Positions 1-6,525 of a stretch of DNA of 17,362 nt are shown piece after piece. A model generated the notes under the pieces. It saw only the letters and a list, made by a program, of their open reading frames with translations. It was not told the origin of the DNA and did no database searches. The stretch is from CAZRUA01 sp964603125. Lineage in GTDB: Bacteria > Bacteroidota > Bacteroidia > B-17B0 > Aurantibacillaceae. The DNA lies in the NCBI GenBank assembly GCA_964603125.1, contig CAZRUA010000076.1, forward strand, positions 1-17,362, given 5' to 3'. The position numbers and the translations under genes are program-made. Position 1 is the first letter of the stretch; every line of letters starts with the position of its first letter.

Positions 1-2689
1 CGTATGGAGCTTGTCCACCACTATCAACTGAAACAGCTGAACCCGTGCTTGATCCAAAGCAATTTGCAGGAGTAGGTGTTAGGGTGATATTAACTACACT
101 TTGTTGAGTTAGTGTTGAACTTGCATTTGCTGTACATCCTTTTGAATCAGTAACTGTAACTGTATAACTTCCTGCAGCTAAGTTTATAGCAGTTTGAGAA
201 GTTTGTGCAGTGCCCGACCATGAATAAGTATAAGGACCTGTTCCACCTGAAGGTGTTGCTGTTATTGTTCCGGTGGAAGCACTGTTGCAATTAATATTTG
301 TTGTACTGTTAGAAACCGTTAATGCAACAGGTTGAGTAACTACAACCGTATTTTGTTTTGTACAACCATTTACATCTCTTATTGTAACTGTATAAGTTCC
401 TGCAGTTAAATTGCTTGCAGTTGCTGTGGTTTGCACTGGAACTGTGCTCCAAGAATAGGTGAATGGACTAGAGCCACCAACTGTTGTAATAGTTGCTGTA
501 CCGTTATTACCTCCAAAACAACTAACACTTGTTGAACTTGTGCTTAGCGTTGCAGAAAAACTAGTGTAAATAATTTTTACGGTATCACTTACTGGTGGAC
601 AAGTTCCTGAACCAGTTGTTGTTAAAACTAAATTTGTAAATCCTGCCGCTATTTCAGCTGCGCTTGGAGTATATTGCAAGTTGGTTAATGTAGTATTGTT
701 TGGACTATAGGTTCCAGTTCCATTCGACCAAATCCCTCCCGTTGCGCTTGTTACGGTTCCAGTAACACTAGCGATAGGATTTGAACCGCAAACAACAATG
801 TTAGCTCCGGCGTTTGCTGCAACTGGAGAAGTGTATGCAGTTACCGTAGTGGTGCTAAATGCTGGAGGGCAGCCCGATGCATCGCTTAATTGCACATTAT
901 ACACACCAGCACCTACGTTAATTGTTTGTGTTGTGTTTACATTGTTCCATAAATAAGTGTAAGGAGGGGTTCCACCTAGACCAGTTGCTGTTAATGTTGT
1001 GGAGGTTTGCCCGCTACAAAGTACTGGGTTAATTGGTGCAATTGAAACGGATAAAGCAGGATTAAAAGTAACTCGAACAGTATCACAAACATTGTTACCA
1101 GCGCAAGAAGTGGATGTACCACAGATCAAATAATCTACAAATGCTGGTGGATTTCCAGAGGCCGTTGCAACAGCTGTTGTACAATTACTGCAAGATAAAA
1201 AAGTATTAAATGCACCAGGCGCACCAGGTGCAATGGATGTGATGCTTACAGTGTTTGGAATAACTCCTGAAATATTAATTGTTCCAGTACATCCATTGTT
1301 AATTGTAACATTGTTCGCTACTAATCCTGGAGGTGGTGCTGGACAATTGATAACATTAAACTGAAAATCTCTAAGGGTTTGCCCAATTTGAACACCATTT
1401 CTAAATTCTCGAACTCTAATACCAACAACAAATTGGCCTAGTATAGTTGGTGTACCTGTTAAAAGTCCAGTAGAAGGATTTAAATTTAGTGGGCTACCTA
1501 AAGGACTGGTTGTTGAGTAACCTGGTAAAAATGTAATCGGAGTGAAATTGGCTGTATTGTTAGTAAATGTTGGATCGAATGGTCCAATGCCATTCTCACC
1601 TTCGTAAGGTGTGTAGAAATCATAAACCAATGAATCTCCATCAGGATCTGTAGCTGAATGGTCGAAAGTGAATGGTTGATTTAAACAAATGAATAATGGT
1701 GGAAACAAGTCAAAAACAGGATCACTATTGTTAACAAAAGTATTTCCTACACAACTAACATTGATATTATCGACTTTAATGCTTTCTGAGGCAGGCGAGT
1801 TACCATCATATTTTATTCTAACGTAAATTCTCACATTGGCGCCACTCAAACCAACAACGTTTGCTACTTTGCTTGTAAAGTCATCAGCTGTTGAACCATT
1901 ATTTGGAAATAAAATTAAAGGACCTCCGTTTAATGAATAATATACTTTCACCGAGTCGTTGGCATCTAATGTTCCAGCTTCCGATAAATCAACGTTTATA
2001 GACGTTGTTGCACAAGAAGAAATATCAATTAAGCCAGAGCTTAAAGTAACTAAACCATTATTAGCACCAGTTGTTGTAAATATATTCGAATTAACAGAAG
2101 CTGAACTTGGACTGGTGGCACCATTTGTTAATGACCATGCTGTAGCACCATTATCAGCCGTTGTTCCGTTTGGAAGTGTAAAATTTTCTTGCCAAACATA
2201 AGAAGTAGCGTATCCAGGAATATATGCATAGAAACTTTCACCAATACAATTACAGGCACTGTTAATGTTGGTTAATGATAGATTACGAGCTGTTAATTGG
2301 TAATACATGTGATAACCTCCAGCATTTATTGGTAAGTTATTTACAGTTGTTGTATAAATACCTTCTTCTACACAAGGCATAGGGTTAGGTGGAATTGCAC
2401 ACGGGTCGAGGCTTGATGGAACATTGGTAACTGTTCCTAAAGTCATCGAAATATCTCTGGATGGAGTAAAAGAAGCTCCATCATTCCCCACAACTGTTAT
2501 GTTAACAGTTCCTGGAAAGCCAGCAGTTCCTGGGGCGCAATCTCTATATAGTTTAAGGGTAACGGTATAACTAGAACCTCCGTTATGCACATAAGTCAAT
2601 GATCCCCCCACAATATGCGTAGCTTTTGACGTGAAAAACATCAAAAGAAATAATGTTAAATATGTTAATCTTTGTATAACTTTTATCAT
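1..2689 (-). CDS. Giant SprB-repeat cell-surface protein, 5' part only (3' end beyond the left edge)
   Basis: I read an open frame without a stop from the ATG at 2689 to the left edge (896 codons). Residues 1-23 are a signal peptide (MIKVIQRL then a hydrophobic stretch, cut near SKA/THIV). Next comes the block IVGGSLTYVHN..YTVTLKLYRDC (about 26-53), typical of the N-terminus of large Bacteroidota gliding-associated proteins. Around residue 348 lies a cadherin-like motif (FDHSATDPDGDSLVY), followed by an Ig-like stretch. From about residue 555 there are SprB-type repeats of the form C.G...G......GG..PYTYSW, at about 557, 725, 800 and 877, the last cut by the edge. SprB repeats occur in T9SS-exported adhesins that act in gliding and surface attachment. 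A C-terminal sorting domain is expected but lies outside the window. The family is clear; the specific role (motility, adhesion, matrix) is inference. Confidence 0.85.
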   Translation of the reverse strand, partial: MIKVIQRLTYLTLFLLMFFTSKATHIVGGSLTYVHNGGSSYTVTLKLYRDCAPGTAGFPGTVNITVVGNDGASFTPSRDISMTLGTVTNVPSSLDPCAIPPNPMPCVEEGIYTTTVNNLPINAGGYHMYYQLTARNLSLTNINSACNCIGESFYAYIPGYATSYVWQENFTLPNGTTADNGATAWSLTNGATSPSSASVNSNIFTTTGANNGLVTLSSGLIDISSCATTSINVDLSEAGTLDANDSVKVYYSLNGGPLILFPNNGSTADDFTSKVANVVGLSGANVRIYVRIKYDGNSPASESIKVDNINVSCVGNTFVNNSDPVFDLFPPLFICLNQPFTFDHSATDPDGDSLVYDFYTPYEGENGIGPFDPTFTNNTANFTPITFLPGYSTTSPLGSPLNLNPSTGLLTGTPTILGQFVVGIRVREFRNGVQIGQTLRDFQFNVINCPAPPPGLVANNVTINNGCTGTINISGVIPNTVSITSIAPGAPGAFNTFLSCSNCTTAVATASGNPPAFVDYLICGTSTSCAGNNVCDTVRVTFNPALSVSIAPINPVLCSGQTSTTLTATGLGGTPPYTYLWNNVNTTQTINVGAGVYNVQLSDASGCPPAFSTTTVTAYTSPVAANAGANIVVCGSNPIASVTGTVTSATGGIWSNGTGTYSPNNTTLTNLQYTPSAAEIAAGFTNLVLTTTGSGTCPPVSDTVKIIYTSFSATLSTSSTSVSCFGGNNGTATITTVGGSSPFTYSWSTVPVQTTATASNLTAGTYTVTIRDVNGCTKQNTVVVTQPVALTVSNSTTNINCNSASTGTITATPSGGTGPYTYSWSGTAQTSQTAINLAAGSYTVTVTDSKGCTANASSTLTQQSVVNITLTPTPANCFGSSTGSAVSVDSGGQAPY

Positions 2690-2710
2690 AGAATAGAATG
2701 ATTTATTATA

Positions 2711-2730
2711 GCTTAGTTTTAAACTAGGCT
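2711..2730 (-). promoter_or_regulatory. Near-perfect palindrome in the leader of the SprB-repeat gene
   Basis: The 20 bases form an inverted repeat: the 9-base arms pair throughout with a single G-T wobble. It sits just after the predicted transcription start, so it would form a hairpin at the very 5' end of the mRNA, or an operator in the DNA. There is no U-run, so it is not a normal terminator. Confidence 0.4.
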
Positions 2731-2736
2731 TGCAAA

Positions 2737-2744
2737 CAAAGATA
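2737..2744 (-). promoter_or_regulatory. Bacteroidota -7 element for the SprB-repeat gene
   Basis: Read on the minus strand this is TATCTTTG, a full match to the Bacteroidota consensus TAnnTTTG. It lies 48 bases before the ATG at 2689, which would give a leader of roughly 40 bases. I see no clear -33 TTG at the expected distance, so the call rests on the -7 box alone. Confidence 0.5.
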
Positions 2745-2830
2745 ATGAAATGGAATGGAGTAGAATAAAGGAAAATTGCTTGAAACAGCCTTAAATGAAG
2801 GAAGTTTTTAACAAATAATTAAGAAAATTG

Positions 2831-2848
2831 ACATTGTTTTGACAATGT
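2831..2848 (-). terminator. Hairpin at the end of the oxidoreductase-nth operon
   Basis: A perfect 7-bp stem (ACATTGT / ACAATGT) with a 4-base loop begins at the last base of the nth stop codon. On the minus strand it is followed by a T-rich tract (CAATTTTCTTAATT). The stem is AT-rich and weak, but its place directly after the stop suits a terminator. Confidence 0.5.
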
Positions 2849-3543
2849 TAAATTTGGCTTAAGCCTAAATCAAATTTTTTTGTCGCAAAGCTTTTACAAT
2901 ATTGGGTTAATCCACATTCTTCGCATTTAGGATTTCGGGCCATACAGGTGTATCTTCCGTGCAAAATAAGCCAGTGATGAGCTGTTGCAATGTATTGTTC
3001 TGGAATGTTTTTAATAAGTTCTTGCTCAGTTTGTAAAGGAGTTTTGCAGTTTATAGTTAGTCCTAACCTAGCGGATACTCTGAAAACGTGCGTATCAACT
3101 GCCATGGCTGGTTTGTCATAAACTACACTAGCAATAACGTTAGCAGTTTTTCTTCCAACACCAGGTAGTTTAACCAATTGCTCAATTTCTGAAGGTACAA
3201 CGTTATTAAAGTCGGTTATAAGCATTTTTGCCATGCCTACTAAATGCTTTGCTTTATTATTTGGGTAACTAATACTTCTTATGTATGTAAAAATTGTATC
3301 GCTGGATGCGTTTGCGAGTGCCTCAGCATTTGGGTAATCTTTAAATAGTTTTGGTGTTACCATGTTTACTCTTTTATCTGTGCATTGAGCAGATAAAATA
3401 ACAGCTACCAGTAACTCATAGGGATTAGTATAATCCAATTCAGTTTCAGCCACAGGTACATTTTCCAAAAAGTAAGCAATTACTTTTTCATAACGCTCTT
3501 TCTTGGTTAATGATTTTTTTCTTTTTACGGCTGCTTTTTTCAT
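2848..3543 (-). CDS. nth: Endonuclease III (DNA glycosylase/AP lyase)
   Basis: A bifunctional base-excision-repair enzyme: it removes oxidised pyrimidines and cleaves the resulting abasic site. The helix-hairpin-helix LVKLPGVGRKTA (about 123-134) carries the catalytic Lys132, and VDTHVFRV supplies the catalytic Asp150. The C-terminal Cys200-x6-Cys207-x2-Cys210-x5-Cys216 matches the 4Fe-4S cluster spacing of the family. At 231 residues it is slightly longer than E. coli Nth, through a basic N-terminal tail (KKAAVKRKKSLTKKE). The start ATG overlaps the stop of the upstream oxidoreductase by one base (TAATG), so translation is probably coupled. All key residues are present and the protein should be active. 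Confidence 0.97.
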   Translation of the reverse strand: MKKAAVKRKKSLTKKERYEKVIAYFLENVPVAETELDYTNPYELLVAVILSAQCTDKRVNMVTPKLFKDYPNAEALANASSDTIFTYIRSISYPNNKAKHLVGMAKMLITDFNNVVPSEIEQLVKLPGVGRKTANVIASVVYDKPAMAVDTHVFRVSARLGLTINCKTPLQTEQELIKNIPEQYIATAHHWLILHGRYTCMARNPKCEECGLTQYCKSFATKKFDLGLSQI

Positions 3544-4526
3544 TACACAACCAATTGAGTTAGTTTTACTTTTTCAATAATTTGATGAGCAACATCTAAA
3601 GCATTATAACCATCTTCAATTGTAACCATTGGTTCGGTTCTATCGTTGATTGCGTTTGCAAAAGTTTCTAATTCAGCTTTTATAGCGTTGCTATTAGCTA
3701 CTTCGGGGCTTTCAAAATAAATTTGTTTTTTACCTTTTTCGCCCAAATCTATAATTACTCCAAAAGGATCTTCTTCACCTTCTACTTGCTTTAAACGAAC
3801 AACTTCTAATTTCTTCTCTAAAAAATCTACTGATACGTAGGCATCACGTTGAAACATTCTTGTTTTACGCATGTTTTTTAAAGAAATTCTACTGGCAGTT
3901 AAATTAGCTACGCAACCGTTTTCAAATTCAATTCGAGCATTTGTGATATCTGGAGTTTCGCTCACAACGGCAACACCACTCGCACTAATTTTTTTAATCC
4001 TAGCTTTTACAATGCTTAAAACAATATCCAAATCATGAATCATTAAATCTAAAACTACTGAAACATCGGTACCTCTAGGATTAAACTGAGCTAAACGATG
4101 CGTTTCTATAAACATAGGATTATTAATGTAAGGACGTGCTGCAATAAATGCTGGGTTAAATCTTTCTACATGACCAACTTGTACTTTTACATTGGCTTCA
4201 CGAGCTAAATCAATCAAAATTTTGGCTTCTTCTACTGTGTTTGTCAATGGTTTTTCAATAAATACATGACAAGCCTTTTTTATTGCTTTCTCGGCACATT
4301 CAAAGTGATAAAGAGTTGGTGTAACAATATCAATCACGTCGCATTGATTAATTAAGTCGTCAACTTTGGTAAAACGCTTTACATTAAATTCTTTTTCAAC
4401 AGCTTGAGCAGCTTGTTCAAAAGGATCATAAAAACCTACTAATTCGTAAACATCAGTTAGTTCTTTTATTAAGCGTATATGTATTTTACCAAGATGTCCA
4501 GCACCTAAAACTCCTATTTTTAGCAT
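3543..4526 (-). CDS. Gfo/Idh/MocA-family NAD(P)-dependent oxidoreductase
   Basis: 327 residues, full length for the family. The N-terminal Rossmann fold has the nucleotide-binding GAGHLG (Gly8, Gly10, Gly13). FIEKPL (89-94) contains the conserved Glu-Lys-Pro with the substrate-site Lys92. GHVERFNPA (118-126) and DLMIHDLDI (160-168) follow, with the Asp160/His164/Asp165 pattern typical of the catalytic region. No signal peptide or membrane segment is present, so it is cytosolic. The family oxidises or reduces sugars and sugar nucleotides. The GHxERFNPA form recalls UDP-N-acetylglucosamine 3-dehydrogenases used in some lipid A pathways, but no partner aminotransferase is nearby, so I leave the substrate open. 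It is first in a two-gene operon with nth, with a one-base overlap, and is divergent from pcm. Confidence 0.9.
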   Translation of the reverse strand: MLKIGVLGAGHLGKIHIRLIKELTDVYELVGFYDPFEQAAQAVEKEFNVKRFTKVDDLINQCDVIDIVTPTLYHFECAEKAIKKACHVFIEKPLTNTVEEAKILIDLAREANVKVQVGHVERFNPAFIAARPYINNPMFIETHRLAQFNPRGTDVSVVLDLMIHDLDIVLSIVKARIKKISASGVAVVSETPDITNARIEFENGCVANLTASRISLKNMRKTRMFQRDAYVSVDFLEKKLEVVRLKQVEGEEDPFGVIIDLGEKGKKQIYFESPEVANSNAIKAELETFANAINDRTEPMVTIEDGYNALDVAHQIIEKVKLTQLVV

Positions 4527-4614
4527 AATTGATTTTTTTATAAATGTACAAGCAATTAAAAACTGTTTGTTAGTAATAAAACTAAAATATTAAAAACCTT
4601 TTGTTGATAGCTAT

Positions 4615-4622
4615 TACTTTTG
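4615..4622 (+). promoter_or_regulatory. -7 element (TACTTTTG) directly before pcm
   Basis: A full match to TAnnTTTG, ending seven bases before the ATG at 4629. Initiation at the usual distance would place the transcript start at or next to the ATG. The in-frame TTG at 4620 lies inside this element and is therefore an unlikely start codon. Confidence 0.4.
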
Positions 4623-4628
4623 GAATCT

Positions 4629-5322
4629 ATGCTAAACAGACACGATACATATTTACATCAAGGGAAAAGAAAGCAATTAATAGACTTATTAAGAAAAAAG
4701 GGTTTTAAGAACGAAACCGTTTTAGCCGCAATGATGCGTGTGCCTAGGCATTTATTCTTAGATAGTGCTTTTTTAGTGCAAGCTTATGATGATGAAGCTT
4801 TTCCAATTGGAGAAGGGCAAACCATATCTCATCCAAGTACGGTAGCCTGCCAAACTGAATTATTAGAAATTGAAAAGGGTGACAAAGTGCTTGAAATAGG
4901 CACAGGTTGTGGTTATCAAACTGCCGTTTTGTTAGAGTTAGGCGCAAAGGTGGTTAGTATTGAACGTCAGTTGAAATTGCACGAAAAAACAAAAGTATTT
5001 TTACCTAGTATAGGTTATAACGCACGCTTTATATATGGCGATGGTTACAAGGGTTATCCGCAATCAGCTCCTTTTAATAAAATAATTGTAACTGCAGGTG
5101 CACCTTATTTACCGGAAGATTTACTGAAGCAATTAGCTNNNNNNNNNNCCAGCGATATCTAATAAGATTCCTCGCAGTATCATAGGTGGAATACTCGTTA
5201 TACCTATAGGCGACGGGCCAGAACAAATAATGTATTTATACAAAAGAATAAGTGGCACAGAATTTGACAAACGCGCCCTCGGTACATTTAAATTTGTTCC
5301 TTTGCTTAAAAACAAGAACTAA
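4629..5322 (+). CDS. pcm: Protein-L-isoaspartate O-methyltransferase, interrupted by an assembly gap
   Basis: This cytosolic repair enzyme transfers methyl from S-adenosylmethionine to L-isoaspartyl residues of aged proteins. Visible signatures: GEGQTISHP (61-69), typical of PCMT; the SAM-binding VLEIGTGCGYQTAVL (87-101); the acidic Glu112 after strand 2 (VVSIE); GDGYKGYP (137-144); and IIVTAGAP (152-159). After the ten Ns at 5139-5148 the C-terminus resumes as GGILVIPIGDGPEQ..FKFVPLLKNKN, stop at 5320-5322, in a different reading frame from the upstream part. Because the N-run is an arbitrary length, I read this as one gene rather than a frameshift. I chose the ATG at 4629 over the upstream TTG because the protein then starts like its relatives (MLNRHDTYLHQGKRKQLI) and the TTG lies in a promoter element. 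About twelve residues just after the gap do not fit the family. Confidence 0.9.
5139..5148. other. Assembly gap (ten Ns)
   Basis: Exactly ten undetermined bases inside pcm. The reading frames on the two sides do not agree, as expected if ten is a placeholder. Family alignment predicts only two or three residues between LLKQL and GGILV, so the true gap may be negative (overlapping contig ends) and the sequence around 5149-5184 may be unreliable. Confidence 0.95.
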
Positions 5323-5324
5323 TG

Positions 5325-5369
5325 GTTATTAACAAAATAATGTTGGTATTTATTAGGATTGTTAATAAC
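5325..5369. repeat. 11-bp perfect inverted repeat between pcm and the barrel gene
   Basis: GTTATTAACAA (5325-5335) and TTGTTAATAAC (5359-5369) are perfect reverse complements separated by 23 bases. The right arm ends 17 bases before the TAAATTTG promoter box, so it covers the -33 region. It could be an operator for the downstream gene. A pcm terminator is less likely because no T-run follows. Confidence 0.5.
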
Positions 5370-5386
5370 TATTAAGAGAATAAGTG

Positions 5387-5394
5387 TAAATTTG
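5387..5394 (+). promoter_or_regulatory. -7 element (TAAATTTG) for the outer-membrane protein gene
   Basis: A full match to the Bacteroidota TAnnTTTG consensus, 40 bases before the preferred ATG at 5434. The nearest TTG upstream (5359-5361) is a few bases further away than the usual spacing. Confidence 0.55.
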
Positions 5395-5433
5395 TATCAT
5401 TAAAATTTAATGTTTAACCAAACAAAAACAAAA

Positions 5434-6402
5434 ATGAAAAAATCAGTATTAAGTTTAGCATTAGCTTTCGGAGTAACTTCGGCTTTTGCACAAGATTTAA
5501 CATCAAAAAAGGGTGAGCCATTTTTACCAGAAGCTGGTGATTGGGCTATCAGTATCGATGCAATGCCTTTCTTAGACTATGCAGGTAACTTTATCGGTTC
5601 TCAAGGTAACAACTTTGGTACACCATCTTTCAATTTCTTAAACCCAAATAACGTTATTATGGGTAAAATGTTTAAAGACGAAAAAACTGCATACCGTGCG
5701 TCTTTAAGAATTGGATACACTTCAGATAAATACACTAATGAAGTAGCTGAATTTACAACTTCAGTAGCAACTCCTCCAACTGCAGGTTTATCTGAAACAG
5801 CAGCTAATTTAGTTGACAAAGCTTCAGTTACTGACCGTTTCATCGGTTTAGGTGGTGGTATCGAAATGCGTCGTGGTAAAACTCGTTTACAAGGTTTCTA
5901 CGGTGGAGAGGCTTTAATCTGGGGAATGAGTACAGGTGAAAAATACAAGTATGCTAACGAGTTAACTCAAGCTACTTCAGGTTTACAACTAGATGCTAAC
6001 AACGCAACTTATTCTACTGATTTCTCTGGTCAAACTGGTATCAATAACGTTTCTTCATCTTTAAATGGTTATACTAACGTTGATGCTGCTCGTGTTTTAA
6101 AACGCAAAACTGGTGGTCAAATTGGTATTGGTGTTCGTGCATTTATCGGTGCTGAATATTTTGTGTTACCAAAAATTTCAATCGGTGGTGAATTCGGTTG
6201 GGGTGTTGGTTACTCAGTAAACACTAAAAACAAAGCTACTTGGGATGCTGAAGGTTCTGATACTAACACTGGTACTCAAACTCAATCAGAAATCAAAACT
6301 AAAGACACTGCTAACGGTGGTGGACAGTTTATGATTGATTCAAGCAACAATAACAACTTCTTAGGTGCTTCTGGATCTATCCGTTTAAACTTACATTTCT
6401 AG
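5434..6402 (+). CDS. Predicted abundant outer-membrane beta-barrel protein
   Basis: 322 residues from the ATG at 5434. I prefer this start to the in-frame ATG at 5410 because it gives a textbook signal peptide, MKKSVLSLALAFGVTSAFA/Q. The mature part is rich in Gly, Thr, Asn and aromatic residues in alternating strands (RASLRIGYTSD, GIGVRAFIGAEYFVLP, SIGGEFGWGVGYSV) and ends GASGSIRLNLHF, with the terminal Phe usual for outer-membrane barrels. I do not recognise a named family. Codon choice stands out from the neighbours: Asn is mostly AAC, about half of Phe is TTC and Arg is nearly all CGT, a pattern of highly expressed genes. It has its own promoter and a strong terminator, so it is probably a single-gene transcript encoding an abundant porin-like or structural envelope protein. 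Function unknown. Confidence 0.8.
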   Translation: MKKSVLSLALAFGVTSAFAQDLTSKKGEPFLPEAGDWAISIDAMPFLDYAGNFIGSQGNNFGTPSFNFLNPNNVIMGKMFKDEKTAYRASLRIGYTSDKYTNEVAEFTTSVATPPTAGLSETAANLVDKASVTDRFIGLGGGIEMRRGKTRLQGFYGGEALIWGMSTGEKYKYANELTQATSGLQLDANNATYSTDFSGQTGINNVSSSLNGYTNVDAARVLKRKTGGQIGIGVRAFIGAEYFVLPKISIGGEFGWGVGYSVNTKNKATWDAEGSDTNTGTQTQSEIKTKDTANGGGQFMIDSSNNNNFLGASGSIRLNLHF

Positions 6403-6424
6403 TCATTTAGAATTGTTTATATTA

Positions 6425-6455
6425 AAAACCCTCGACCTTTGGTCGGGGGTTTTTT
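6425..6455 (+). terminator. Strong intrinsic terminator after the barrel gene
   Basis: A GC-rich 9-bp stem (CCCTCGACC with GGTCGGGGG, one G-T wobble), extended by A/T pairs, has a 3-base loop and is followed by six Ts. It starts about 22 bases after the stop codon. It is the best terminator in the window and fits the high expression inferred for the gene. Confidence 0.93.
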
Positions 6456-6502
6456 GTTTATATTCATTTATGATTTCCACTTTTATTTTAAAATTGAAAT
6501 CT

Positions 6503-6510
6503 TATTTTTG
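6503..6510 (+). promoter_or_regulatory. -7 element (TATTTTTG) for ligA
   Basis: A full match to TAnnTTTG, 23 bases before the ATG at 6526 and downstream of the preceding terminator. It supports independent transcription of ligA and the start at 6526. Confidence 0.5.
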
Positions 6511-6525
6511 AGTTCTTTCATTGTT

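Noticed and set aside
1..1060. CRISPR or DNA-level tandem repeats
   Set aside because: The repetition in both adhesin genes is at protein level; the nucleotide copies are diverged and of uneven spacing.
1959..2201. 80-codon ORF on the plus strand
   Set aside because: It lies wholly inside the SprB-repeat gene, which has clear domains on the other strand.
4620..4628. TTG start for pcm
   Set aside because: It falls inside a -7 promoter element and adds only MES before a well-placed ATG.
5133..5315. 60-codon minus-strand ORF across the assembly gap
   Set aside because: It reads through Ns and is the shadow of the C-terminal part of pcm.
6439..6525. N-terminal extension of LigA
   Set aside because: The extra 29 codons begin inside the terminator of the previous gene and look nothing like LigA domain Ia. 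A promoter box lies between them and the ATG at 6526.
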